Shown: positions 11,276 through 24,579, counted from the first letter of the stretch. The stretch: 64,000 bases of DNA from Trichobilharzia regenti (GCA_944472135.2 OX235265.1:45977459-46041458); one strand, 5' to 3'. Notes: a model not told the origin generated them from the sequence alone. Numbers and translations: made by a program.

Positions 11276-11904
11276 GGGTAGGTTGAAAACCCATTAAAAA
11301 TGGACGTGAGTACACTTTGTGAATAAAAAGCATAATTAAATGGTTAAAACAATAAGAATTAGAGAAAATATGATGCATCGTGTCTGCGGGAAATTTAGGT
11401 AGCCCAGTGATTTGACGGGGCCGCTACATCGCTTTGAGGGCATTATATCTGATATTTTATTAAGCGGTGTACTGTTCAACCGTAGATAATGCACAGTCTC
11501 CATATTCTGTTTGATCATCCTAAGGATAAAAACTGACTTACAAGACTTTTCTCCTTCCAATGTTTAAATTCTCCCAATCTTTTTTTATTACTGAGTAATT
11601 AGAGTCACATATGTGACAAAAGCATTAAGTTGCCTCATTATACATTTAAATATCAACACAAAGATTGATTCAGTAAGGAGATTTACACATACCTGAAAAT
11701 AAGAGTGAGTGTGAGGCGAGGCAGAATTGAAATTCAAGAAAAACACGAAGAGTTTTCAGATAAGGAAGTCAACTTCAAGAGACATAAAGTCAATCAGCTG
11801 TTAACCAAAACTGAAATAACAGTGGTGGCAATAACAATAAAATAGATAGTGAAGTGAAGTGAAGTGGAGAGAAAAATATATATATAAAAACAACTAATTA
11901 GTGT

Positions 11905-11985
11905 TAGAGTAAAATTTGGGCAGTGTGGCAGAATATAATTTCATATTAGATAAAGCACAAAGTGATACAGTGTGGTGAGAGCTGG
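11905..11985 (-). repeat. Family E fragment
   Basis: Antisense AATTTGGGCAGTGTGGCAG and following block. A still shorter piece lies at 12975-13010. Confidence 0.55.
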
Positions 11986-12689
11986 CTACTAGCCGAAAGC
12001 TGGTAGACATTAATTTACGTCAATGTTTGTGTCTCCAGTATTGATCGTGAGAAAAATGAGAACAAAGGCTTTGCGTAGGCGGATACAGTTAACATATAGA
12101 TGATCTGACATTCAAGAAACAGTCACAAATAGATGCAAGGTTAACTTTGTGTAAGAAACAACCAATCAGAAGACTGTGTTTTTCTACTAACAATAATCGA
12201 TAATATGTATATGAAAATCTATAAATATGTGTTGATTTCCTTAATAAAGGATATGTTGTCTGGCCCTTGTCTTCTGTTTTTACAACAGCATTCATAAGTG
12301 GACACACGACTTGATAATTTGCTTCATACAGACATACTCCCAAATAGATGGAAATAAGGATGTGAAGATTACAACTAATAAAGTTTTGATGAGAAACTTT
12401 TAAATATAGAGCTTGTCATTTCCACTCACGATGGGTGGTACTTCATCTATACAAAGTGACACTGACGGGATTTTTAAGATGCTTCCTTCAGTGTAACTTT
12501 ATAGATTGTTTCATAAAGCTAATTCATAGAGAACTGAAATACCTGACTCCAAATGATGTACGCAAGTGGTTGATTTTATCATACTACATTCACCTTTCGT
12601 TAGACAAAGGCAGTAATGATCAGTAATGTGTTTATGGAAAAATTTCATGCAATATCTAACATGGTCAGCTGTAATGGTTCATGTTATTT

Positions 12690-12890
12690 GATACGTTACA
12701 AGCTCACCTTGTAACCAGATGATCCTGGGTTCGAACCCCGGTGGGTGCGTACTGATTGGGACTCAACTAAGACGAAACAGCTGTCCAGTATTCCCAGGTT
12801 TTCTAATGGTTCTCTCACTGACATCAGCTCATGATGAAATCCTCCATTCAGTCAAACAAAATCCTTACAAAACCAATCCTTGAAAATTGG
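12690..12890 (+). repeat. SINE A, 5'-truncated copy, block 6
   Basis: It begins inside the tRNA-like head. The B box GGGTTCGAACCCC is intact, the hammerhead first strand is deleted in part, and GACGAAACAGCTGTCC and the tail remain. Confidence 0.8.
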
Positions 12891-13164
12891 TAGGTGCACA
12901 TGAAAGTTTTTATAAATGTGAAGGATTATTTCACAAATTACTGAACTCTACCCTACTTCATTGACATGTGAATAGAACTTATTCAGTGTGGTAGAGTATA
13001 ATCTCATTGTGCTGACTCCATTTTACTATCCGACTTCAAGTATAGCACCAATGGAATATAATTCTCATGTATCCCCATAGTTCAATGCTGCGTTAGGGAC
13101 AGAATAATATATGTGTATTTGAACATTCTATTTCACGTCGTTTAATGTAAACAAAAATCACACG

Positions 13165-13325
13165 CTTAATGATTTTTTTCCTTCACGTTCCCAGTGGAAC
13201 ATAGGGCTTCAAGCTAGAGGCTTGAAGTTCCTGTACAGGATGGGTTTGCTAGCCTCATGCCCAACCTTTCCTCCTGACCAGCTTTTCACTCCTGACTGAG
13301 TGAGGCAAAGGAGTCCGTTCGCTAT
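13165..13325 (-). repeat. tRNA SINE family D, 5'-truncated copy 5
   Basis: Tail and body present, tRNA-like head missing. Confidence 0.78.
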
Positions 13326-13591
13326 ATATATAGCGGTTTGGTCACTTGAAAATATACCTTAGCTTCCGTGTCTTGCCTACTGCTGTTACATGATGTATTT
13401 CTCTAAAAGTCAATCCTTTTATTTAGCATTATTAACCTAAGCGTCTCTACCTCTTCAACGACCATATGTACAGATCAGACTTTTAGAACTCCCGAATCTC
13501 AGGAATGCATGAGGTTTCCCTTTCCACTTAAATGGACTAAAATATTGAGTTTGATGAGCCGTCGTGTAAAGTTAGGTTTTTGATAACCAAA

Positions 13592-13905
13592 AGTTTGTAA
13601 TAAGTTTTTGTCTTCTCCTTACTAAAATAACAAAAGGTGAAGTGTAAAATTTAAAACCTCTCCGATCACACAACTTGATGATGGATCGCCACACATATGA
13701 ATTCTTCCACAAGTTCACGAATCGAACAGATGTCTTCATAAATAATAAAAGTATCACCCATTCACCTCTCATACAGTTGAAGACTGATGATTTCATACTT
13801 CAGTGGGCTATTTTGTGCAAAGATTTATCATGAATGGCTTAATTAGGATAGCTTTCTAACGGAAACATTAGGTTAATATCATTGTTTCGATAAACGGTAC
13901 TACTG
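13592..13905 (-). repeat. Inverted duplication, left arm
   Basis: About 314 bases match 16079-16392 in opposite orientation with roughly one difference per ten to fifteen bases. A short frame (S-V-R-F-V-N-L-W-K-N-S-Y-V-W) is conserved in both arms, but I do not recognise the family. Confidence 0.75.
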
Positions 13906-15447
13906 ATTTACCGCACACCTTAATTTGTTTCAATGACGTTTAGTGATCCACTGCCTTATTACAAAGCTTCATTGACCTACTTATAATACCCTACTGACTG
14001 TTATCAATGACCATTAAATACACGAAATTGGACAAACATCAGTTCAACCAGATCTGATCAGTGTCATTCTAATGATCATTATTATCATTAAGGATATATT
14101 TTCGTTAATTTACAGATAATATCATTATAACTTTATTGATTAGGAATGACCTACATGTAAGTAACTGTGTTTGACTTCGAATATAAGGCAATAATCGATC
14201 AGAAAATTTTAGGATCTTGCAGACAAATCATGAATATCATTCACTTTCTTACATTATACGATACTTTAAGCAAATAATATGGGAGTTATATATATATATA
14301 CTTTACTGTAATCGTATCCAACTGCTTACGTGTCCACATATATTAAGGATATTTATTGCTTCTTTATTTTAGAGAAATACACGGTGGACTGCGAACTATT
14401 TTTGTCTCCAGTTGTATAACAATAATTACTATTATTATTATTAACAGTAACAGAAATAGGGGTTTATTTATGGCGTTTCTATAAGCACAAGGTAACCAAA
14501 AATAGAATAAAGTAAAAATTTTTAACCAATCATATAACACAGTTAGCTTACTTTCATTCAAAGTAGAGTTTATCGAATACCCTGAAAGGAGAGTAATTCG
14601 TTTAGCTTTGCTTGTCTATAATTTTTGCCTACGACTGTCAGAATGGTTAGATTATTGGAAGCAAAAAAAGTAGGTTATTTTAAGAAGAAATATCTCACCT
14701 AAGTTAATTGTCTGTTTAGCAGAAGTCTGTACTGATAATTATATGGGATTGTTTATATTTTATTATTGTAAGATTTTGTGTGTGTCCTACTATGATAATA
14801 ATAATAATAATCTATTTATGAAAGAAAGTATTTTTTTCCTTGTTTTTTAGTTGAGTATATGTGAGTAGGAGGGTTTTAGTGGTAAATAATAGTTAGCTAG
14901 AAACATACAGTTAAAATGGAGAAAATGAGAAATAATGAAATGTTCGTCCTTTTACATTTCCATGCAGTTCACTATCAGCGATATCCATTATATGAGGGCT
15001 AATGATGCCACCTAACTGATCTAACTACTGAAGGCACGATGGCCTTTGAACTCATAATTGAGTGCCCAGTCTATTAAGCCACTGTTTAACTACTCCCACC
15101 TTGCTTGGAACACTTCAACAATGTCTATTCATCACTTCATACTAGTTGTCGAATATATATTATGTCTCTCTGTATAACTTATTTTACGCGTAGTGTCAAT
15201 TACATCACTTATATTCGTTTAATGTCGTCTGTCATCCTTCAAAACGAGTTCTGAAAAGTGGGTTTAGACCACTAGTCGAGGAAAATTAATATCTCGGTAA
15301 TCTGAAAAATCGATGTATCATGAAAACTGTTTTCATTCGTGCTAATAATTTTTCCTAAACTGAGAGTTTTTCATGTTTGCTTATGGTAATAGTTTTAAAT
15401 CCAAATATTTCCATACATAGAAATGCTGTCACCATTTGGATAGCTGT

Positions 15448-15661
15448 TTTTTTTGTTTTTATTCCTTCAGGTTCCCAAGTGGAACATAGGGCTCCAAGCT
15501 TCGGGCTTGGATGGGTTGCTAACCTCATGCCCAACCTTTTCTCTTAACCAGCTTTTATTTCTGGTTTAGCGAGATAAAAGAGTTTGTAGGTGGCCGGGGA
15601 TAGAGCCCCGGACCCTGTGGAGAGTCAGCGAGAGTCCTAACCGCTGTACCACCGTCACAAA
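15448..15661 (-). mobile_element. tRNA SINE family D, copy 3
   Basis: Full copy with head at the right end. The flanking 12-bp duplication (TTGGATAGCTGT and TTGGATATCTGT) has one mismatch. Confidence 0.82.
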
Positions 15662-16078
15662 TTGGATATCTGTAGAACAGTATATTCAATTTTTTAAAAA
15701 TGGTGTCATCCAGTACTACAGAGTCTGAAATTACAACGAAATAACCTCCCAGTACCCTCTGCTTAAGTAGTTACCCAGTTTATTTTTTAATTCATGGAAT
15801 AATATGCCTTGAAAAATCAATCAGTTTAATAATTTAAATGATAAATAGTTCTTTCGGAGGAAATAGTAATATTGTAAAAATGAAAACGTAGTAATACATA
15901 AGAAGCAGTTTTGTTAGTTAAGATGATAAAATATATCCATTTATTCACAACAAACAAGAAACATAGAGAATTTCTATTCAAAGATATCATTATCAATCAA
16001 GTTATGTTTATATTTGGTAGCGATATTGATTTGTGGCACCAAAGCATCAAGCTGTCTGACAAATGAACAATTTAGTTT

Positions 16079-16392
16079 CGGCAGTATCGTTTATCGAAAC
16101 AATGATGTTAACCTAATATTTCCGTTAGATTCTGTCTTAAGTGAGCCATTCATGATAAATCTTTACACAAAATGGCCCACTGAGGTATGAAATCATCAGT
16201 CTTCAGCTGCATGAGAGGTGAATGGGTGATACTTTTATTATTTACGAAGACATCTGTTCGATTCGTGAACTTGTGGAAGAATTCATATGTGTGGCGATCC
16301 ATCATCAAGTTGTGTGATCGAGAGGTTTTAAATTTTACACTTCATGTTTTAGTTATTTTAGTAAGGTGAATACAAAAGTTTATTACAAAAGT
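16079..16392 (+). repeat. Inverted duplication, right arm
   Basis: Partner of 13592-13905, separated by 2.2 kb. Confidence 0.75.
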
Positions 16393-17097
16393 CTGTTTAG
16401 CGAAAAACTGATCTCTGCATGCAAGGTTTAACAAATTTAATACCTCGGTCCTCTTCAGTAGAAACAGAAACAGTACGTATTCCTTGTGTTGTGGAACTCT
16501 TAACATCTAGTCTGTAATTATTTTCAAAGAAGGAATCGAAACCGTTTGAACGATAACACTAACTTATGGATCTAGACTTGAAAACACACATCATTCCGCA
16601 CCAAATAATAGTTCCATATAGTATATTGCCTAATAATACGGCGATTACAGAAGATACAATGGCTTAAAAGTTAAAAATAGAAATAGATAATCTAAGTGCA
16701 TCATTCACAAGCTTACATCTGAAATACTCGAAGTAGTGTTTAGTTAGATAATTTGTAGAAGAATTCTTGACATTTATGCTCATCTTTAAGCGTATTTGTC
16801 TTTTAATATTCTTCCACTACAGCTGTTTATGTAAAACATTTCAAGAGGATTCTCGAGATGTGCATCTCTGAAGGGAATGTTCATTCTGACTGACTAGAGG
16901 TGAAACTATTTTTGAACATCAAGTGGAGTTGGGTATTTTATCACTTCATCAATCATCTACGTGAAGCAATCTTTAGCGTTAGATTCACTTATTCCAAAAA
17001 ATCTACCACTGTCAATTATGCATAGATTAATAATTCTCTTCATCAACGGAAATAACTAACTATGCACTATCAGGTTTTTCGTAAAAGCTTTTACTTT

Positions 17098-17726
17098 ATT
17101 TGATCATGAGCTGACATCAGTTAGAGAACCATTGGAAAACCTGCAAGGAGTACTGGACAGCTGTTTCGTTCTAGTTTGGGACTCTTCAGCAGTACGCATC
17201 TACAACAGGGGTTCGAACTCAGGACCTTCTGGTGACAAGACGAGCTCATATGGTATACCAATGCCAGAGCATGATGAAATCCTGTAACCAATCAACCAAA
17301 TCCCTACAAACCAACACTTGAATATAGATGAGGTCCTCACTAGTGACTTGCTCTACTCAGATAGTTAGTTACCTGGAGTTCTAGTAAGAAATCATGACCA
17401 GTAGGGTGCAACAGGTCGGGTGTGAGGAGAAATACTCGCTGAAGACATTGGATAGCGGTTGCGCTATGTCGTGAATTGGCAGTAGGTAGAATTCATGAGC
17501 TGGCCATTGAATCGGGTCCCAGTGGCTTAATGGTCTACGAGCTCGCTAGCCTTGTAACCAGAAGGTCGTGGGTTGGAACCCCTGTGGTGGTGCGTTCTGC
17601 TGAAGAGTCCCAAACTAGGACGCAGCAGCTGTCCAGTACTCCCAGTTGGTTTTCCATTGGTTCCCCAACTAATGTCAGCTCACGATGAAATCCTGTAACC
17701 AATCAAATCCCTACAAAACAACGGTT
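17098..17726. repeat. SINE A array, block 7
   Basis: An antisense tail with a near-complete hammerhead and partial head (17098-17270) is followed by a sense tail end (17271-17326), spacer (17327-17500), sense head with A box, altered hammerhead (GAAA changed to GCAG) and tail (17505-17726). The sense unit repeats at about 400 bp. Confidence 0.82.
17150..17195 (-). ncRNA. Near-complete hammerhead (SINE A, antisense copy)
   Basis: Stem I GTACTG/CAGTAC, core CTGAAGA and GAAA, self-complementary ACAGCTGT stem III and cleavage GTC are all present. Stem II is GTCC/GAAC with one C-A mismatch. Confidence 0.7.
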
Positions 17727-17811
17727 TTTACTTAATCTTGACGTTGATTTTGTTATTTTCATCTAGTTGTGAGTAAGGCTATATGAAGCAAGTTATCAAG
17801 TCGTCCATGAA

Positions 17812-17935
17812 TACACTGATATGATTACGAGCAATAGGTTGTACTGGAAACCTCATCCAGTAAGTAATACTGCTTCACTGTATGTTATATAAATATAAAC
17901 GTGTCGAATAGGTTGTACTATTCTACCATAGTGTT
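17812..17935 (+). repeat. Family E fragment
   Basis: ATATGATTACGAGCAATAGG...GGAAACC...CAGTAAGTAATACTG then loss of the rest. Confidence 0.6.
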
Positions 17936-18059
17936 AGAACTCTACTCTAGCAACAGTTACTTTCATCTAATTTTATTCCATTTCACTTTGTAATTTGTAT
18001 TATCATTATAATTACTATTTGTATCATTTTTATTACTATTGTTATAGACGCCATTATTT

Positions 18060-18570
18060 AAATTCTTGACTCGTAAACTCAAATTCATCAACCTTGGAAA
18101 TCTTCCGCATTCAGCATAAAGAACAAGATTCGCATTTTCAACACCACTTTGAAGTCGGTTTCTATATATGGGTCATAAACATGGCCACGGAAAGAATTTC
18201 CAACAGCCATTTGCAGATTTGCAGCAACAGCTGCCTTCGCTGGTTACATACGAACGATCAAATGGCCAGAAAGAATAAACAACAAGAAATTTTGGCTGGG
18301 AACAAACCAACAAAGAGCCGATCGCTCAACAAATATGTAGAAGAAAGTGGAGATAAATCGGGTATACATTGTGGAGGCCACCGAATGACATCTCATGCCA
18401 GGCCCTCGAGTGGAGTCCCGTTGGGAAGCGACAAGTGGGTCGTCCTAGGGTGACATGGAAGAGATCTTGTGAAGACTCAGCTAAAGAGGACAGCGGAAAA
18501 CAGAACAAAAAGGAGATCTGTAGTTGAAGCCCTATGTTCCTCTCTGAACGCAAGGGAACAATAATAATAA
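18060..18570 (+). repeat. RTE 3' fragment
   Basis: From AACAAGATTCGCATTTTCAA to GAAGCCCTATGTTCC and an AAT end. Frameshifted and stop-laden. Confidence 0.75.
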
Positions 18571-19084
18571 ACTCACATTTCTATCTAAACACCCTTCGTG
18601 TATTACTTGTATTTCAATTTCATCACGCCACATACTCACTAATATCGACTGACACATTTAAATCGTTTCGCCAAATCAATCTTTGTTTTGATAGTTGTAA
18701 TAATTAATGAGGTAAATATAAATGTTTTTGTCACAATGGTCTGTATTTGACACTACTGACAGTGGAATAAAAGGGTATGAGTTTGGTGGAAATCAGTTAA
18801 AAGGAAAAGTCTTGTTTGCATTGCTTGTGTAAATTAAATTTAATCCTGTGGATGGATAGGCCGAAATTCAAACAGGGTAAACCATATGAGACACAGTACT
18901 CTCAAAAACTTTAAAGGCTCTATTTTCTTACACTAACTTACAATTATTTAGCGAATATGTATATAATAGGTATTTTATCATAAAAAGAAATCTTGAAGTA
19001 AGATTATAGGATAGTACAGATAATGTCGCTATTTGTTCATGACTTTGTCTTATCATTTTTCTCATTTCATTTAAGGTATTCTAG

Positions 19085-19290
19085 TTCTTTCGCCCCTCAA
19101 GCTCCAAGCTCTTGAAGGGCGACCTTTATAGGAAGTGATGTATCGCATACCCGAGGATGGTATGTAAGAGATCATATAAGCTTACTGACAATCGTGGAGT
19201 CAAACTTAGAAGACTGCAGAGAACAGAGTAAAGTGAAGATGTACTACTGAAACTCTATATTCCACTAGGAATCGAAGGAAATCACAATAA
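19085..19290 (+). repeat. RTE 3' tail, diverged
   Basis: Ends CTGAAACTCTATATTCC...GGAAATCACAATAA, matching other RTE tails. Confidence 0.6.
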
Positions 19291-19309
19291 AATAAGTTCA
19301 TGTTAAATA

Positions 19310-19468
19310 CAAGTTGGTTGTCCAAGGGTGACTTGGAGGAGGTCATGCGAGGAGGAGATGAAAGCATGTGGGCAGACTTGGAACGGAGTGAAAAAGTTGA
19401 CAGAAAACAGAAGGCAATGGAGACGCGCAGCTGAAGCCCTATGTTCCTCTAGGAATTAAAGGATATAT
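19310..19468 (+). repeat. RTE 3' tail, well preserved
   Basis: Nearly identical to the end of the 29.9-kb copy, including GTGACTTGGAGGAGGTCATG and the AAT end, so a recent insertion of the same family. Confidence 0.82.
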
Positions 19469-19989
19469 AATAATAATAAATACAATGAAGTTTACCACTT
19501 TTAAAAAACGGTTTAATCTATCTATGTAAGGCGAAAGATGGTCACTAATGCGAGTTGAAATGATTACAGCGTTGCTATCACTATACATAGTTTGATGTCT
19601 AAAGTTTCATTGTCAAATTAAAACGTCTGTTGACAAACGATTGAAGATGGCCATTTGAAATATTTCCTAAAGTTCAGTTTCATATATTCTTTTGAGTAAA
19701 AAATCTTTCCCTTTATATAGTGTTAAAATACCATTTAATGGATCTCGGTGGATCTCCTCAGGTGGATAAAGAGAGTTTTTAGTCATACATACCTTGAGGT
19801 GTCAAAAAGAGAATAAGATTGGAACTAATGAAATCAAATAAAGCACATTAAAACTTAAATGCGAATCTCGCAATGTTCATTTTACTACCTCTTTTATATC
19901 ACGTCATGATAAGTATCACAATAAGTGTTTTGCGTTTACCTGAGAGGTGGTATTAATGATGTTCGAGTTATTTTCCAACTTCCACAGTT

Positions 19990-20278
19990 TAAGTGTTAGT
20001 TTGTAGGGATTTCATTGGTTATAGGATTTCATCATGAGCTGACATTGGATAGAGAACCATTGGAATACCTGGGAGTACTGGATAGCTGTTTCATCCTAGT
20101 TTGGGACTCTCCAACAACACGCACCAGAATGTTACAAAAAGGTCCCGGGTTTGAACCCCGTTGGGTCTGTACTGCTGAAGAGTCCCGAACTAGGACGAAA
20201 CAGATATCCAGCACTCCCTGGTTTTCCAATGGTTCTCTAACTAATGTCAGCTCACGATGAAATCCCACACTTTAAATC
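19990..20278. repeat. SINE A inverted composite, block 8
   Basis: Antisense tail (19995-20120) is joined to a sense fragment starting in the B box (20148), with hammerhead (20171-20216) and tail to 20270. The sense hammerhead keeps CTGAAGA, GTCC/GGAC and GAAA, but stem III and stem I each carry a mismatch. Confidence 0.8.
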
Positions 20279-21239
20279 TTGTGGAGGCGGGAACACGTTT
20301 TTCATATTTTAAACTACTATATTCCACGATAAGTAATATTAGCAGATGTATGATTAGATTGGAAAAGAGTCAGAAGTAGCCAGAACTAAAACACAGTATT
20401 CATTTATAAGTGTTTAAATGTTTCTTCCAGCCTCATAGTTTTCTGTCAGCTGTATCTGACAGGCGTCATCAGGATGCAAACTCTTTTCATCAAGACGGCT
20501 CATAATCGTTCATAACAGTGCGTATTTCTGCACATGTTATCCAGTGAACGTTATAACATATTCTTTTTTATGGAGGCATTAGTTGATTTCTTAAAAGTCC
20601 GTATATGACGCTGAAACCTCTGAAACTTTAGTTCGGTTAGTAGTGCGTAGATTCCAACTCATAAATAAGTTTGTACACTCACATTCTGAAATACAAGGAA
20701 TCTCTAACGTTTGAAGTGAATCATTGTCATTGTTTGAAGTTTAGGCACAAGGCTTTAACATTATTTCTCTGACACTTTGCTTTCTCAATCAGCCAAAACT
20801 GTCCTAACACTGATAAATACTGAATGCAGATAAAATGGCTTATAATGTCAAAGGACACAAATTTGTAGTTTCACTAACCTGATTTAATGTTTCAAGCCCT
20901 ATCGATATTAAAAAATTGAAGCTAACCTCTAGTAACACTGTCTCCAAAAAGTAGTAATATCATTCTAAAATTTGATTTTTTCTCGAAGATTTCTTATCTT
21001 GAATGTGGTTGATATTGTAGACAAGTGATATGCTACACTATTGGACAATAACTCGAAATCTAGTACTGGCAAAGTTAAATTTTAACTACCACTAACCATC
21101 AGTCAGTGAATGACCTCGACGCACCAATCACGTGAAGGAGGCATTTTTGTGTATGAAATACATATATTTATGAAAAGATGCATAAAAACTGTAAAAAAGT
21201 ATTACAGAGGATTCCTTCCTCTAATATGTGATAAAAATA

Positions 21240-21475
21240 GCTCTCAGCTGTATTAGGTCGGAGTATCAACATGGTATGATTTCATTATAGGTAAATTTTA
21301 TTTTGACACAGTCTCGTAGTGTAATACTGTAATATTTACTGACTAATAAACTGTGCTCGAAACGTCATCAGTGAATATTACTGTATTACACTGTGACACT
21401 TTGTCAAAATAAATATTACCCAAAATGGAATTATACTCTACCACAGTGCACAAGTTCTACTTTTATATCAATAGA
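21240..21475. repeat. Family E foldback, long arms
   Basis: Two inverted arms of about 60 bases (around 21285-21345 and 21370-21430) flank the GTGCTCGAAACGTC block. Ends ACCACAGTGCACAAGTTC. Confidence 0.72.
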
Positions 21476-21524
21476 GTAATTTAACCACATTCTATGCACG
21501 TAATTATTTAGGTCTTTTAATCCT

Positions 21525-21700
21525 AACAATAACCCTAATCTTTCCTAAACCTAACCCTAACGCGAAAATATCACTAAACTAACTGTAATCCAACTCAAAT
21601 CAATCCTAATATTATCTTTATTAGGTTAACCTAACCTCTACTTGTCCTTGGCTTAAACCGTAGTTAATCTTTCCCAAACCTAAGCTGAAACTTGCGAGAT
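21525..21700 (-). repeat. Telomere-like interspersed sequence
   Basis: Many degenerate CCTAA/CCCTAA units on the plus strand (TTAGGG on the minus), mixed with other sequence. Schistosome telomeres are TTAGGG. Related to 34430-34540. Confidence 0.55.
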
Positions 21701-21914
21701 ATCTTACTTAATGGCATAACACTTCGATGAGCCTATTTCATTGAAGGTGACAACATTATTTGCGAGTGAGCGCTTCAAGGTCATTAGTGCGATCGATTTC
21801 CATTGGTAGTTGGTGGTGCTTAAGGCTTAACTTGGCTCTAGTACTTTATAGATTTCACAGGGTTTTCTAAATTAACTCGCCATATGAAATAAAGTAAATT
21901 CAAATACTGGTCCA

Positions 21915-22190
21915 TGACATTGGCTAGGGGTCGCGCTAAATCACGAATTGGTAGAAGTTGGAACTCATGGGCCGTTGGGTCGGATCCCAGTGGATAAATG
22001 GTATACGAGCTCGCCTTGTAACCAGAAGATCCTGGGTTCGAATCCCGGTGGATGCGTACTGCAGAAGAGTCCAAAACTAGGACAAGACAGCTGTCCAGTA
22101 CTCCCAGTTGGTTTTCCAATGGTTCTCTAACTGATATCAGCTCATGAGGAAACCCTGTAACCAATCAGTTCCCTACAAACCAACACACAA
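21915..22190 (+). repeat. SINE A with spacer, block 9
   Basis: Single sense unit: 3' end of spacer (from 21915), tRNA-like head, hammerhead remnant (CAGAAGA core, GAAA changed) and tail ending near 22185. Ribozyme inactive by inspection. Confidence 0.82.
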
Positions 22191-22944
22191 ATTCAAATAA
22201 CATTGGTTTTTGGGATTAATATCGTGGCAATCTACCAAATGAATATTAATATCTATGGGGAGAAGCCAAAGCGCTTGCATTATCATATTGCCTAGCTAAA
22301 TTGTTGAACTGTGAACTCACTTAAACTAGGATTCAGTTGACTTTAATACGTTGATGATTACGTTAACTACCTTCCTTGTGAAATCAATTACTTCAATATC
22401 CTTGAAATCTTAACACTGTGAAAATAATTAGATTACAAATTATATAATCTTTGAACAGTATACAAAGCAGTAGGCAAAGAATGACTATAATTTACATAAA
22501 TTTCACTTCGAAAATAAACACTTTCCTCCCTGGTCACTGATCAGATACTTTTGTTTACAGCAGGCAAACAGTTTATTTTCATTGTGTTTTCTTTTTGGTT
22601 TGCTTCAGTTATTCTTTGACATATCAAAATTAGAAAAAATTTTATTCAAATGGATAGAAAAATTCGTTTTTAATTTTTTTCTGAATATTTTTATTTTGTG
22701 GCATAAACAAAATTTTCTGTCCATTTTCTTGGAATAAATAATAAATAAACAGGTTTCCGTGCATTTGAAAATAGGATATTTATGCAGATTATGCTAATTG
22801 TTTGAAGTGTTTCAAAGTATATACTTTAACTGTTTTATGTAATTTTTCATTTCTATTTTTGTTAGAGGACAGTTTCCTGAAGATCAGTCACTGATCAGAG
22901 ATTCTAGAAGTTGTCTCTAACTACTGTATTATTTTCCCTAGTTG

Positions 22945-23665
22945 GTTTGTAAGGATAAGTTTTGTTTTCACGAGCTAATCACGGATTGATATCAGTTAGA
23001 GAACCCCTGAAAAACAGGGAGTACTGGACAGCTGTTTCCTCAGTCCTAGTTTGGGAATCATCGAAGTATGCACCCATTACCAGGGTTAGAACACCAGGAC
23101 TTCCCGGTTACAAAGCAAGCTGGTTCGTATACCATTCAGCCACCGGAACCCAATTCAATGGCAAGCCCATGAAATCTAACTTCTCTCAATTCGTGATTTA
23201 GCGCGACTGGCACCAACCAATGTCATCGGTGAGACATCCATCCAGTGGGTGCCTACTTTCAATGATTACCAAACTAGGATCAAACAGCTGTCTAGTACTC
23301 CCCGTGGCTGGTTTTCAACGGCTCTCTAACTGATATCAGTACGTGATCAACTCGCCAAAATAAATCTAATCCTTACAAAGCAACTATAGAAAATCAGTCT
23401 GATGCTCGTTACTGACTTGCTGCAGGGCAGAGTTTCCTGAAGTTCTAGTGAGAAGTCTTGACCAATCAAGTCCATCCAGATGTCACATATGAGGATGGAT
23501 GTCCCACCGACGACATTGGTTTGTGCCAGTCGAGCCAAATCACGAATTGATAGAATTTAGAATTCATGGTCTGACCACTGAATCGTGTCACAGTGGTTGA
23601 ATGGTATACAAGCCAGCTTGACTTGTAATCGGAAAGTCCTGGTGTTCGAACCCCAGTGGGTCCCT
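22945..23665. repeat. SINE B array, block 10
   Basis: Antisense copy with head (22945-23160), antisense spacer (to 23250), sense hammerhead remnant and tail (23250-23390), second spacer (23391-23570), and sense head (23580-23665) truncated where an RTE fragment starts. Confidence 0.8.
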
Positions 23666-23669
23666 ACCA

Positions 23670-24395
23670 CTTAATTATTATTATTCCCTTGAATTCCAGA
23701 CGTAACATACACCTTCAGCAACAAATCTTCTCCATGCGCTTTTATTTCCTATCCACATGATCTTCTCTTTATCAACCTCAGACCCACTCCGAAATCACCG
23801 TCTTTCACCCCATTTCCAGTCGAGGGCCTGATTTCCGAGTACTGTCACTCAACAGCCCGCTCACCATCTCTTCAGACAATCTCCACCTCCCTGCGTTTAT
23901 TTGCTGGATAATGAGTTCATGGTTGGTTCGTCGCCGGATTTCATTGTCGCTTATCGTTTTCGATCAGCTGTCTGACCTTCAGCATGTATTGAAGACAGTT
24001 TTTAATGAAAGTCTACATGTGGCTGTTGAAAATGTTTTTCAGGACGCGTAGTGCAAATCTGTGAATTATATTGGTAGCATTGAATGACTTCATGTTAGTG
24101 TTAAAATTTCGGATCTTGTTCCTTGTAGTGGGTGTGGCGGATTTCCACACTAATTTCCGATGAATGAACATCTGCTTTCCTTCGTCAATCATGGCTTTGA
24201 CATCCTCATCTGCACCGCCAGTAGTAGAAGTGAAGCTGTCTAGATAAGTGAAAGACGTGACTTCCGTTAGATTTCTCCTGTCACTGGTGAGTGACGCTTG
24301 TTGTTGTTGCTTAGATAATAGTGAAGGATGTATAACAGTGTTTTTCAAACCCAGAAATATTTTTGACTGCTTCATTGAGAAGTGAACTGGCAATT
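23670..24395 (-). pseudogene. RTE LINE fragment
   Basis: Minus strand: at 24013-24393 the frame reads L-T-E-V-T-S-F-T-Y-L-D-S, T-T-G-G-A-D-E-D-V-K-A and V-W-K-S-A...K-I-R-N-F-N-T-N, the post-RT region of RTE elements, followed by a decayed C-terminal part and the AAT end at 23670. Confidence 0.8.
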
Positions 24396-24579
24396 CGTTG
24401 TTGTGTAAAAATTTACATCCATTTCAAAGACTTGTATAATCTTAACAGAAGAAGTTACATACATCTCAAGTCTTTGGTGCAGGAGATGGTATTGTCAAAA
24501 TTGAAATAATTTCCAATACTGTTTACACGTTTCTAGTGTCAAATCAAAATATCCACTACAGTCTTACATGAGGTCAATC

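Noticed and set aside
20015..20268. Overlapping frames on both strands around 20-20.3 kb
   Set aside because: They are translations of the foldback SINE and mirror one another; similar frames occur at 21838-22164, 7454-7645 and 17476-17688.
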